Shown: positions 8,741-17,561 of the stretch, one piece after another
How the letters are laid out: every line of letters starts with the position of its first letter
Position numbering within the stretch: position 1 is the stretch's first letter
DNA from: Rhodospirillaceae bacterium
Lineage (GTDB): Bacteria > Pseudomonadota > Alphaproteobacteria > Rhodospirillales > Rhodospirillaceae
Assembly: GCA_020852595.1 (NCBI GenBank)
Contig: JADZAK010000083.1
Coordinates: 1 to 55,681 of the forward strand
Length of the DNA stretch: 55,681 nt
Direction: 5' to 3'
Translations under genes and position numbers: made by a program
The notes under the pieces: model-generated
Told to the model about the DNA's origin: nothing
Seen by the model: the letters and a program-made list of their open reading frames with translations, nothing else
Databases searched by the model: none

Positions 8741-11188
8741 ATGAAGAGCACTGTCGCCTCGCGCGCACCCTCGCGTGGCCTTTTTAGTTTTTCTTTAAAA
8801 TCAGCGCTGTTGGTCTCCTCGGCCCTGGCGGCGTCGGCTCTGCCGGCCTTCGCCCAGGAGCTCGAGATGGAAGAGATCATCATCACGGCGCAGTCCCGCG
8901 CGCAAAGCGTTCAGGACACGCCGATCTCGGTGACGGCGGTGAGCGGCGACAAACTGCAGGATGTGAGCATCGCCAAAGCCGAGGATCTGCAGCAACTCGT
9001 GCCGAACTTCACGATGACCGAAACGGGCATCAGCACGAATATCTTCATCCGCGGTCTCGGCTCGGGCATCAACCAGGCCTTCGAGCAGTCCGTCGGCTAC
9101 TATGTCGACGGCATCGCCTATACCCGCGCGCAGCAGACGCGCATGCCGTTCCTCGACCTCCAGCGCGTTGAAGTGCTGCGCGGGCCGCAGACCATTCTGT
9201 TCGGCAAGAACTCCATCGCCGGCGCCCTCAATATCCTGACGGCGCAGCCGACCACGAGTTTCGAAGGGTATCTCACCGGCACCTACGAGTTCGAGAATCA
9301 GGAATATATCGCCGAAGGCGCGGTCTCGGGCCCGATCACCGACACGGTGCGCGCGCGCGTGGCCGCACGCTGGCGTGACAGCGACGGTTATGTCCGCAAT
9401 CTGACGCTTTCGCGCACCGAACCCAAGCGCGACGACGTCACCTTGCGCGGCATTCTCGAAGCCGACGTCTCCGACACCGTGGTCGCGAATTTCAAAGCCG
9501 AATACAGCGACTTCGACGTGCTGGGACGTTCCATCGAAACGCTGAATGAAACGCCGGTCGCAGCCGGTCCGTTCGCCGGCCGCACCTATTCTCAGATCCT
9601 TGTCGCCCTCGGCGCCGATCGCAGCGTTCTCGACAACACGCTGAACGGGAACCGCAGCTCCAACGGCGACTTCAGCAATAACAAGCAGCAAACCTACGTC
9701 GGCAATATCAAGGTCGATATCGGTGGCTATGAGCTCCGGTCGATCACCGGCTACACCAAACTGCAGTACGACGAGCTTTGCGATTGCGATTACACCGGCG
9801 CCAACGTCTTCCTCGCGGGCTTGCAGGAAGACTATGACCAGTTCAGCCAGGAATTCCGGCTGACCTCGCCGGTCAGCGAAAGCCACGACTTCGTCGCGGG
9901 CGCCTACTATCAGCACTCAAATCACGGCTACGCCGACAATATCGTCGTGCAGCCGACATCCGTGCTTGTCCCGCTCGTGAACCAACAGTCGCCGGGCGCG
10001 GGCAGCGCGCTGGCCGGCACGCAGGCGGCGCGCCGCGCCTCGGTCGACGCCAGCCTGATCTCGGCCTTCGCGCAGGTGAATGTGCGTCCCATCGATAAAT
10101 GGGAGATTCAGCTCGGGGCCCGCGTCAGCTCGGAGAAAAAAGAAGGCACGCGCACGCTCTCGATCCTGCGTGAAAACGGCGATCCGCTGCCGGCGGCGCA
10201 GGCCATCGCCGCGGCCGTGTACGCGCAGGTGTTCCGCGTCAGTTCCACCAACCTCTCGGCGCTCGGCCCCACCGGCGCGGCGCTGATCGGCCAGCTCGGC
10301 GCGCTGCCGGTATCGGGCGACCGCAAGGAGACCCGTTTTTCGCCCGACGTGAAGCTGCTCTTCACGCCGACCGAAGACTTGATGCTATACGCGAGCTATG
10401 CGCGCGGCGCCAAGAGCGGCGGCTTCGACTTCCGCGCCAACAACCGCAACTTCTATCCGACGATGAACGATTCCTTCGAGTTCGAGGACGAAAGCGCCAA
10501 CAGCTTCGAAATCGGCACGAAGGCCTCGTTCGGCGCCGCGACCCTGAACGTCGCGGCCTACTACACCGAGTTCAAGGATCTCCAGATCTCGATCTTCGAC
10601 GGGATCCTGGGCTTCAACGTCGGTAACGCCGCCTCGGCCCGCTCGCAGGGTATCGAAGCGGACGGCCGCGTGCGCATGAACGAGTACGTCTCGCTGACCG
10701 GTTCGCTCGCGCTGACGGACTTCAAGTTCAAGGACTTCCGTAACGGTCAGTGCTACTTCGGCCAGACGCCGAACGTCGATCTCAACGGCGACGGACGCCC
10801 CGAGCTCTGCGACTACACCGGTCAGACCAATCAGCTGGTGTCGGACGTGCAGGGCACGGTCGGCCTTGCCGCCAACTATCCGATCGTCTCCGGTTACCGT
10901 CTCGACGGCGCGCTCGATGTGTTCTTCACTTCGAAGTATCACGCCTCGAACATCTTCGATCCGGCGCTCATCCAGAAGGGTTACGCCACCCTCGGCCTGC
11001 GTGTCGGTATCGGTCCGGACACGGGCCTGTGGCAGCTGGCCTTCATCGGACGTAACCTGACCAACGAGCGCTACATCCAGTTCGGGGGCGATACGCCGCT
11101 CGCGGGCTCAACCTTCGGCGCAAACTCCGACTACGCCTTCGCCGACCGTGGCCGCACTCTCGCCATCCAGGCGCGGGTCAATTTCTAG
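8741..11188 (+). CDS. TonB-dependent outer-membrane receptor
   Basis: An 815-residue outer-membrane transporter. A signal peptide (residues 1 to about 38, hydrophobic LLVSSALAASALPA then FAQE) is followed by a TonB-box-like EMEEIIITAQ segment. The plug domain has RAQSVQDTPISVTAVSGDKL and VEVLRGPQTILFGKNSIAGALNI. A long beta-barrel ends in an aromatic residue (RVNF). It resembles the large receptor group used by Alphaproteobacteria for siderophores, cobalamin or carbohydrate-type ligands; the ligand cannot be told from sequence. A good ribosome site (cgggagga) precedes the ATG. A small secreted-protein gene follows after nine bases. Energy would come from the TonB-ExbBD system at 36.1-38.6 kb. 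Confidence 0.95.
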   Translation: MKSTVASRAPSRGLFSFSLKSALLVSSALAASALPAFAQELEMEEIIITAQSRAQSVQDTPISVTAVSGDKLQDVSIAKAEDLQQLVPNFTMTETGISTNIFIRGLGSGINQAFEQSVGYYVDGIAYTRAQQTRMPFLDLQRVEVLRGPQTILFGKNSIAGALNILTAQPTTSFEGYLTGTYEFENQEYIAEGAVSGPITDTVRARVAARWRDSDGYVRNLTLSRTEPKRDDVTLRGILEADVSDTVVANFKAEYSDFDVLGRSIETLNETPVAAGPFAGRTYSQILVALGADRSVLDNTLNGNRSSNGDFSNNKQQTYVGNIKVDIGGYELRSITGYTKLQYDELCDCDYTGANVFLAGLQEDYDQFSQEFRLTSPVSESHDFVAGAYYQHSNHGYADNIVVQPTSVLVPLVNQQSPGAGSALAGTQAARRASVDASLISAFAQVNVRPIDKWEIQLGARVSSEKKEGTRTLSILRENGDPLPAAQAIAAAVYAQVFRVSSTNLSALGPTGAALIGQLGALPVSGDRKETRFSPDVKLLFTPTEDLMLYASYARGAKSGGFDFRANNRNFYPTMNDSFEFEDESANSFEIGTKASFGAATLNVAAYYTEFKDLQISIFDGILGFNVGNAASARSQGIEADGRVRMNEYVSLTGSLALTDFKFKDFRNGQCYFGQTPNVDLNGDGRPELCDYTGQTNQLVSDVQGTVGLAANYPIVSGYRLDGALDVFFTSKYHASNIFDPALIQKGYATLGLRVGIGPDTGLWQLAFIGRNLTNERYIQFGGDTPLAGSTFGANSDYAFADRGRTLAIQARVNF

Positions 11189-11197
11189 TCTCAAGGC

Positions 11198-11623
11198 GTG
11201 AAGCTCCGTCTTCTAGCCTTCGCCATGGTTGTCGGCTCCGCTGCTTTTGCAGCGGAGCCGAAGCCGTTTTCGGGACCGGTTCATGTCGATCCGAAGAAAC
11301 CGGTGGATATCTGCGGCCTGCACGCGCCGTCGCTCGATCAAGTCGCGACGGCGCTGGTCGAAAAAGGCGGCGTGCGCGAAGCCGCCGGTGACGAAAAGTT
11401 CCTCGCCTACGAGCAGTTGGACTTCACGCACATCTGGACGTTCACGCGCCTGGGCCACGCAGCCTATCCGGCCGTGATCTGCCGCGAACTCAAGGACGGC
11501 GCCGAAGGACTCGAGGTCAAGATGGAGTTCCTCTGCGGCGGCGCGCGCGCCGCCTGCACCACGCTCTACAACGACTTCCAGCTGTTGAATGCGCAAATGA
11601 AGGCGAGCGCGAAGAAGCCGTAA
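11198..11623 (+). CDS. Small secreted protein of unknown function
   Basis: A 141-residue protein starting at GTG 11198 with a signal peptide (MKLRLLAFAMVVGSAAFAAE, cleavage probably near residue 18-19). The mature part has four Cys (ICGLH, VICRE, FLCGG, ACTT) that could form disulfides in the periplasm. I do not recognise the family. It follows the TonB-dependent receptor by only nine bases, so it is probably co-transcribed and could assist that receptor, although this is inference from position. Confidence 0.75.
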   Translation: MKLRLLAFAMVVGSAAFAAEPKPFSGPVHVDPKKPVDICGLHAPSLDQVATALVEKGGVREAAGDEKFLAYEQLDFTHIWTFTRLGHAAYPAVICRELKDGAEGLEVKMEFLCGGARAACTTLYNDFQLLNAQMKASAKKP

Positions 11624-12009
11624 TTCGCACGCACGCGCAGGGCGGGCCTCGTCCGCAGGCCGTCCGCATCGTCTTCCGCATGAAAAGGCGCGCCTAATCG
11701 ACTGACGCCGCTTGCCTTTGCGCTCAACCGCATCGTCCGCATCATCCGCAGACGATTTTTCACACGCTTGGTTTTCACAAGCGAAATCAACGCGCACGGC
11801 ATTGGGCGGTGCAGCGCGGAAAGGGCCCGGAATGTTCGGGAGCGGGGATGTACGGGAGGCAGATTGAGCCGACGGTACATTTAAAACAATGCGCTTCGCA
11901 TTGACGCGGATCAACGAAAACTTGCCGGCGCGCGAACATTCTCACGCTGCGTGACTTTCTCGCCACCCGAGAAGGAACACCCCTCCCCACAACAACCGCT
12001 AGATTGTTA
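11624..12009. other. Non-coding stretch upstream of katG
   Basis: About 390 bases with no convincing gene; the only open frames are Arg/Ser-rich shadows. From about 11880 onward the base composition becomes AT-rich towards the katG promoter. No clear intrinsic terminator follows the small secreted-protein gene. Confidence 0.6.
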
Positions 12010-14400
<2,391 letters not shown>

Positions 14401-14411
14401 TCGGTCGGACT

Positions 14412-14446
14412 GTCAGACGCCGGTTTCGGCCGGCGTCTGACATTTT
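14412..14446 (+). terminator. Intrinsic terminator of katG
   Basis: A perfect 12-bp stem (GTCAGACGCCGG with CCGGCGTCTGAC, loop tttcgg) is followed by ATTTTT, 11 bases after the katG stop codon. A near-copy of the hairpin (arms 14458-14467 and 14474-14483, without the T-run) follows 46 bases later, and a third copy lacking most of its left arm is at 16347-16371. Confidence 0.93.
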
Positions 14447-14463
14447 TAAGAATCGGGCAGACG

Positions 14464-14583
14464 CCGGTTTCGACCGGCGTCTGACACCTCTGAAAATCGG
14501 GATCAGCGCTTCTCGCGTCCCGGCATCGTTTTCATGACCGGCGAGGGCCGGGGCGGCATTTCCGCGTGCTCGCCAAGTTCGAT
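14464..14583. repeat. Left copy of a 120-bp direct repeat flanking the abiE island
   Basis: This 120-bp segment matches 16347-16466 with six mismatches and no gaps (95% by hand alignment). It contains the hairpin arm and the last 26 codons of the FKBP gene. Its right boundary is sharp: homology stops at 14583, where the sequence becomes AT-rich. Confidence 0.9.
14503..14583 (-). pseudogene. Orphan 3' fragment of an FKBP-type isomerase gene
   Basis: Read on the minus strand, this encodes IELGEHAEMPPRPSPV and then VMKTMPGREKR-type residues up to a stop codon. It is the same C-terminal end as the intact FKBP gene at 16386-16937 apart from Gly for Val and Arg for Pro. No body of the gene precedes it; the sequence upstream (right) is AT-rich island DNA. 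It is therefore a displaced gene end, left behind when the abiE island was inserted. Confidence 0.85.
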
Positions 14584-14688
14584 TATTCTTATATATATCA
14601 ATGATATAGATATTGACGCACAGCCAAATGTGCATGAAAATTTAATAAAAAAACTTGCATATATTGCTTTCTGGCCTATCTTGACGCC
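14584..14688 (+). promoter_or_regulatory. AT-rich abiE promoter region, probably leaderless, with a palindromic operator
   Basis: A -35-like TTGCAT (14655-14660) and a -10-like TATCTT (14677-14682), spaced 16 bases, would start transcription at or next to the abiEi ATG at 14689. No Shine-Dalgarno sequence is present, which agrees with a leaderless message. TATATC-AAT-GATATA (14594-14608) is a perfect inverted repeat, and the overlapping CAATGATATAGATATTG is nearly palindromic. AbiEi-type antitoxins are known to repress their own operons by binding inverted repeats, so these are operator candidates. Confidence 0.5.
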
Positions 14689-15285
14689 ATGACCAAACTC
14701 CAAGAACTCAAGCAGCGGCTCCGGCCCGGAAAAGTCTATCGACGTGAAGACTTGGCCCAATGGTCGAACGCCGTAGATCGCCATCTTAAACAGTTGGTCG
14801 CAGAGGGCACTTTGACCAAGCTGCGCAATGGGCTCTATTTGCGTCCAAAGAAAACTGCTTTTGGCGAAGCGCCAGCCGGCGACTATGAATTGGTGCAGTC
14901 TTTTCTGAAGGACGACCGATTTCTTCTCGCGTCACCGAATGCCTACAACGCCTTGGGCGTCGGTACGACGCAGCTTTATAACGAAACGGTCGTTTACAAT
15001 CACAAACGGCACGGTCGCTTCAATCTTGGCGGGCGCTCTTTCGATTTCCGCATGAAGGCGAGCTTCCCCAAGAAAGTGACTAAAGAATTTCTGTTGGTGG
15101 ACTTGCTGAACAATTTGGATCGTTTGGCGGAAAACCAAGACGAAATACTCGAGCGAGTCAGAGCGAAAGCCGTGGCGGGTAATCCGCGGCGGTTGGAACG
15201 GGCGGCGCACGAGTATGGTAAGGTACGTGCGAAAAAGTTCTTTTCGGAGCTTGTCGCATCCGAAGTAAAAGCGCATGCCGCGTGA
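14689..15285 (+). CDS. AbiEi-like antitoxin (DUF6088-type, winged helix-turn-helix)
   Basis: A 198-residue protein. The N-terminal 60 residues (RREDLAQWSNAVDRHLKQLV, then GTLTKLRNGLYLRPK) form a winged helix-turn-helix of the type seen in AbiEi antitoxins. The C-terminal part (about 70-190) is the antitoxin domain. In type IV AbiE systems the antitoxin represses the operon and counteracts the nucleotidyltransferase toxin without a stable complex. Its stop overlaps the toxin start by 11 bases, the usual arrangement. Base composition is lower in GC than the neighbours, which suggests transfer. The start is the ATG at 14689, with no ribosome site (see the promoter entry). Confidence 0.87.
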   Translation: MTKLQELKQRLRPGKVYRREDLAQWSNAVDRHLKQLVAEGTLTKLRNGLYLRPKKTAFGEAPAGDYELVQSFLKDDRFLLASPNAYNALGVGTTQLYNETVVYNHKRHGRFNLGGRSFDFRMKASFPKKVTKEFLLVDLLNNLDRLAENQDEILERVRAKAVAGNPRRLERAAHEYGKVRAKKFFSELVASEVKAHAA

Positions 15286-16222
15286 CTATCTCCACGCCCA
15301 CGGCGACTTTCCTGAGCTGATTAGAATCGTGGCGCGGGATATCTCAATCGATCCCGCGCTCATCGAAAAAGATTATTGGATTATGCACGGCCTATATGGC
15401 CTGCAACGCATGGGGCTGACCTTCCAGCTCAAAGGCGGAACGTCGCTCTCCAAAGGCTTCGGCCTCATCAAGCGGTTCTCGGAAGATATCGACATCCACA
15501 TCGACCCGCCCACAGGATCAAACGTCAAGACATCCCCAAATCACAGCAAACCGGCTCATGTAAAAAGCCGCCAAGACTATTACGACTCACTTGCCGCCAC
15601 GATTGAAATTCACGGCATCACGGGCGTTTCGCGCGACACGGACTTCGATGACAAAAGACAATACAGGAGCGGGGGGATCCGGCTGGCCTATGACAGTCCG
15701 ACCACCGACATCCCCGGATTGAAGCAAGGGATTCTCCTCGAAGTCGGCTTTGACGATATCGCCCCCAATGTTCCGCGCGATATCAGCTCCTGGGCCTACG
15801 ATTACGCCGCATCGCGGGTTGATATTATCGACAATCGCGCAAAGGCCGTGCCCTGCTACCAGCCCGGTTACACGCTGGTCGAAAAGCTCCAAACGATCTC
15901 CACCAAGTATCGGAAGGAGCAAGAAACCGGCGAAATGCCGCGCAATTATATGCGCCACTATTACGACGTTTACGCTCTTCTGGACGATCCAGAGGTCCAG
16001 AGCTTTATCGGCTCGGAAGCTTACCTTGCGCATAAACAAAAGCGGTTTCCGTCTGCCGACAATCAGGTAATCGCGGAAAACGAAGCCTTCCTTTTAAGCG
16101 GCGCGACGACACGAGCCCGCTATGAACGCGCCTACGTGACGACACGCGCTCTCTACTATCGTGAGCAGCCCCCTTTTACCGAACTTCTCGCGAAGATTCG
16201 GGATTGGACGCCGAATTTGTGA
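15275..16222 (+). CDS. AbiEii-like nucleotidyltransferase toxin
   Basis: A 315-residue protein of the AbiEii/AbiGii toxin family. The N-terminal EKDYW motif (31-35) and the nucleotidyltransferase core KGGTSLSKGFGLIKRFSEDIDI (53-74) are plain: GGTSLSK is the GS-type motif and Asp71-x-Asp73 are the metal ligands. A later conserved Lys (LVEKLQTIS) and the helical C-terminal region are also present. Known AbiEii toxins transfer nucleotides to tRNA or other targets, causing growth arrest that can stop phage spread. It is translated in overlap with the antitoxin gene. Length and motifs look intact, so the module is probably functional. Confidence 0.9.
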   Translation: MPRDYLHAHGDFPELIRIVARDISIDPALIEKDYWIMHGLYGLQRMGLTFQLKGGTSLSKGFGLIKRFSEDIDIHIDPPTGSNVKTSPNHSKPAHVKSRQDYYDSLAATIEIHGITGVSRDTDFDDKRQYRSGGIRLAYDSPTTDIPGLKQGILLEVGFDDIAPNVPRDISSWAYDYAASRVDIIDNRAKAVPCYQPGYTLVEKLQTISTKYRKEQETGEMPRNYMRHYYDVYALLDDPEVQSFIGSEAYLAHKQKRFPSADNQVIAENEAFLLSGATTRARYERAYVTTRALYYREQPPFTELLAKIRDWTPNL

Positions 16223-16240
16223 GCGCGGGAGATAAGAGAA

Positions 16241-16420
16241 ATGAATAGGCCGCATGATCCGCCGCCGTTCCAAGCGCCAAAACCAAACAAAAGCCGGGCC
16301 GCGGTGCGTATGCTCATTGAAGCTGCGGCTCAGGTATTTCCGGCTACCGGTTTCGGCCGGCGTCTGACACTTCTGAAAATCGGGATCAGCGCTTCTCGCG
16401 TCCCGGCATCGTTTTCATGA
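16241..16420 (+). CDS. Small ORF truncated and fused at the repeat junction
   Basis: An ATG at 16241 with a GGGAGA-type ribosome site at about 16227-16232, 18 bases after the toxin stop, opens a 59-codon frame. The first 35 or so codons (beginning MNRPHDPPPFQAPKPNKSR) lie in island DNA; the rest reads through the right 120-bp repeat, antisense to the FKBP 3' end, to a TGA at 16418. The N-terminal part may be the start of a third gene of the donor abiE operon whose remainder was lost at the recombination point. I do not recognise it. It may not be expressed as a functional protein. Confidence 0.4.
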   Translation: MNRPHDPPPFQAPKPNKSRAAVRMLIEAAAQVFPATGFGRRLTLLKIGISASRVPASFS

Positions 16421-16466
16421 CCGGCGAGGGCGGGGGCGGCATTTCCGCGTGCTCGACCAGCTCGAT
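16347..16466. repeat. Right copy of the 120-bp direct repeat flanking the abiE island
   Basis: Gap-free match to 14464-14583. Here the repeat is continuous with the body of the FKBP gene on its right, whereas its left boundary (16346/16347) cuts through the hairpin: the left arm of the stem seen at 14458-14467 is replaced by unrelated sequence. The island proper is therefore 14584-16346, about 1.76 kb, with no integrase or transposase. Confidence 0.9.
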
Positions 16467-16937
16467 CTTGAAGAAAATGTCCCGCGTCGCCAGCGGATGG
16501 CCGACGGCGCCATAGGCCATCTGGGACGGCACATAGACCAGCCATTCGTCGCCCGGTTTCATCATCATCACGGCGGACACGAAACCCGGGATGAGCGCGC
16601 GCAGCGGATAGATCGTCGCGTTATCCGCCTCCTTGCCATAGGAGGTGTCGAAGATCTCGCCGTCGAGATAACTGCCCTCGTAACGCACCTTGATGGCGCT
16701 GGACCGCGAAGGATGTGCGCCGCTCGCGGGGCCGGTCTTCAGAACTTTGTAGCTGGTCGCCGGAATGGCGATCGCGGGCGCCTTGGCCGTCTGATTCCCT
16801 GAGGAGTCGAAGAGTTCCTTGTTGGCCGCGGCGCGGGCGGTTTTACCCGCATCCTGAGCGGCGGCGGGCAGGGTGAGGAAAAGGGCAATCAGCAGCGTGC
16901 AGAAACGCAGCGTGCAGAAACGAAGTGTGCGTGGCAT
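16386..16937 (-). CDS. FKBP-type peptidyl-prolyl cis-trans isomerase, exported
   Basis: A 183-residue protein with a signal peptide (hydrophobic LLIALFLTLPAAAQ, cleavage near residue 27) and one FKBP domain (about 60-155). The domain contains VRYEGSYLDGEIFDTSYG, the LIPGFVSAVMMMKPGDEW segment and YVPSQMAYGA. It would assist folding of periplasmic proteins. The last 27 residues (EHAEMPPPPSPVMKTM and so on) are encoded within the right 120-bp repeat. The signal peptide contains a duplicated LRFCT, from a 15-bp tandem repeat at 16895-16924, so the true start could be inside it. It lies 20 bases after the thioesterase stop and is probably the last gene of the beta-oxidation run. Confidence 0.87.
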   Translation of the reverse strand: MPRTLRFCTLRFCTLLIALFLTLPAAAQDAGKTARAAANKELFDSSGNQTAKAPAIAIPATSYKVLKTGPASGAHPSRSSAIKVRYEGSYLDGEIFDTSYGKEADNATIYPLRALIPGFVSAVMMMKPGDEWLVYVPSQMAYGAVGHPLATRDIFFKIELVEHAEMPPPPSPVMKTMPGREKR

Positions 16938-16957
16938 GTCGGAAAACTCCCCTTGGG

Positions 16958-17476
16958 TTAAGCTTTCAACACCAGATCCAGATCCGTCACTTCTTTTGCA
17001 ATCGGGCTTTCAGGCCGCGGCCCCGTGTAGGCCATCAGCTTGATAACATCGTCCATCGCCGCCCGGCCCGTCTTGGTGTTGATGAACGCGGCTTTCACGA
17101 CCGCGATGGCCGGCATGTCCTTGGCCGTCTCGAATTTGTGGAGCAGGTAAATCCATTTGTCGTCCCAGGTCAGCACGCTGGTGGAGACGGTGAATTTCTC
17201 GAACAGCCAGATCGGCCTGCGGAAGCGGAAGGTGGACGATCCCAGCACGGGAAAGTATCCGGCCCTGCGCAGACGCCCAAAGGCGCCGTTCCTGATCATG
17301 AAACTGACGCGCGACAGATCGCTGAAGCTCGAATAGCGCGAGTTCGTCATGTGCATGAAGATGTCGAGATCGGTCGGCAGGCAGCGGAAGGCGAGCTTGT
17401 GCTCGCCCATGACATCGGCCCGCGCGCCGAAACGCGCGGCGATGAACATCCAGATCATCCGCCAGAGGAGGTTCAT
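16958..17476 (-). CDS. Thioesterase-like (hot-dog fold, THEM6-type) protein
   Basis: A 172-residue protein of the 4HBT-like thioesterase superfamily. The DLDIFMHMTNSRYSSFSDLSR segment (about residues 37-57) matches the hot-dog helix region, with the conserved Asn-x-x-Tyr arrangement. The later FRFRRPIWLFEKFTV and VVKAAFINTKTGRA strands fit the fold. Family members hydrolyse acyl-CoA thioesters. Its place after acyl-CoA dehydrogenase in the fatty-acid gene run supports acyl-CoA turnover, though the substrate is unknown. A gaggagg ribosome site precedes the ATG. An 85-base gap, mostly a palindromic repeat, separates it from the dehydrogenase. Confidence 0.82.
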   Translation of the reverse strand: MNLLWRMIWMFIAARFGARADVMGEHKLAFRCLPTDLDIFMHMTNSRYSSFSDLSRVSFMIRNGAFGRLRRAGYFPVLGSSTFRFRRPIWLFEKFTVSTSVLTWDDKWIYLLHKFETAKDMPAIAVVKAAFINTKTGRAAMDDVIKLMAYTGPRPESPIAKEVTDLDLVLKA

Positions 17477-17490
17477 GGACGTAAAAAAAG

Positions 17491-17561
17491 CCCCTCACCC
17501 CTTCCCCTCTCCCGCAAGCGGGAGACGGAGGGACCCGGCGTAGCCGGGAGGGCGAGGGACC
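17491..17561. repeat. Palindromic interspersed repeat, copy 1
   Basis: It has the same plan as the element at 20003-20070: outer CCCTCACC/GGGYGAGGG arms, inner hairpin TCTCCCGCAAGCGGGAGA and second hairpin CCCGGCGTAGCCGGG. The copies match over most of about 70 bp. It lies between two co-directional genes, immediately after the acyl-CoA dehydrogenase stop. Confidence 0.85.

Noticed and set aside
14412..14483. Two similar hairpins 46 bases apart considered as the start of a CRISPR or integron-type array
   Set aside because: Only two full copies plus one partial copy, no regular spacers and no cas or integrase genes; explained as a duplicated terminator.
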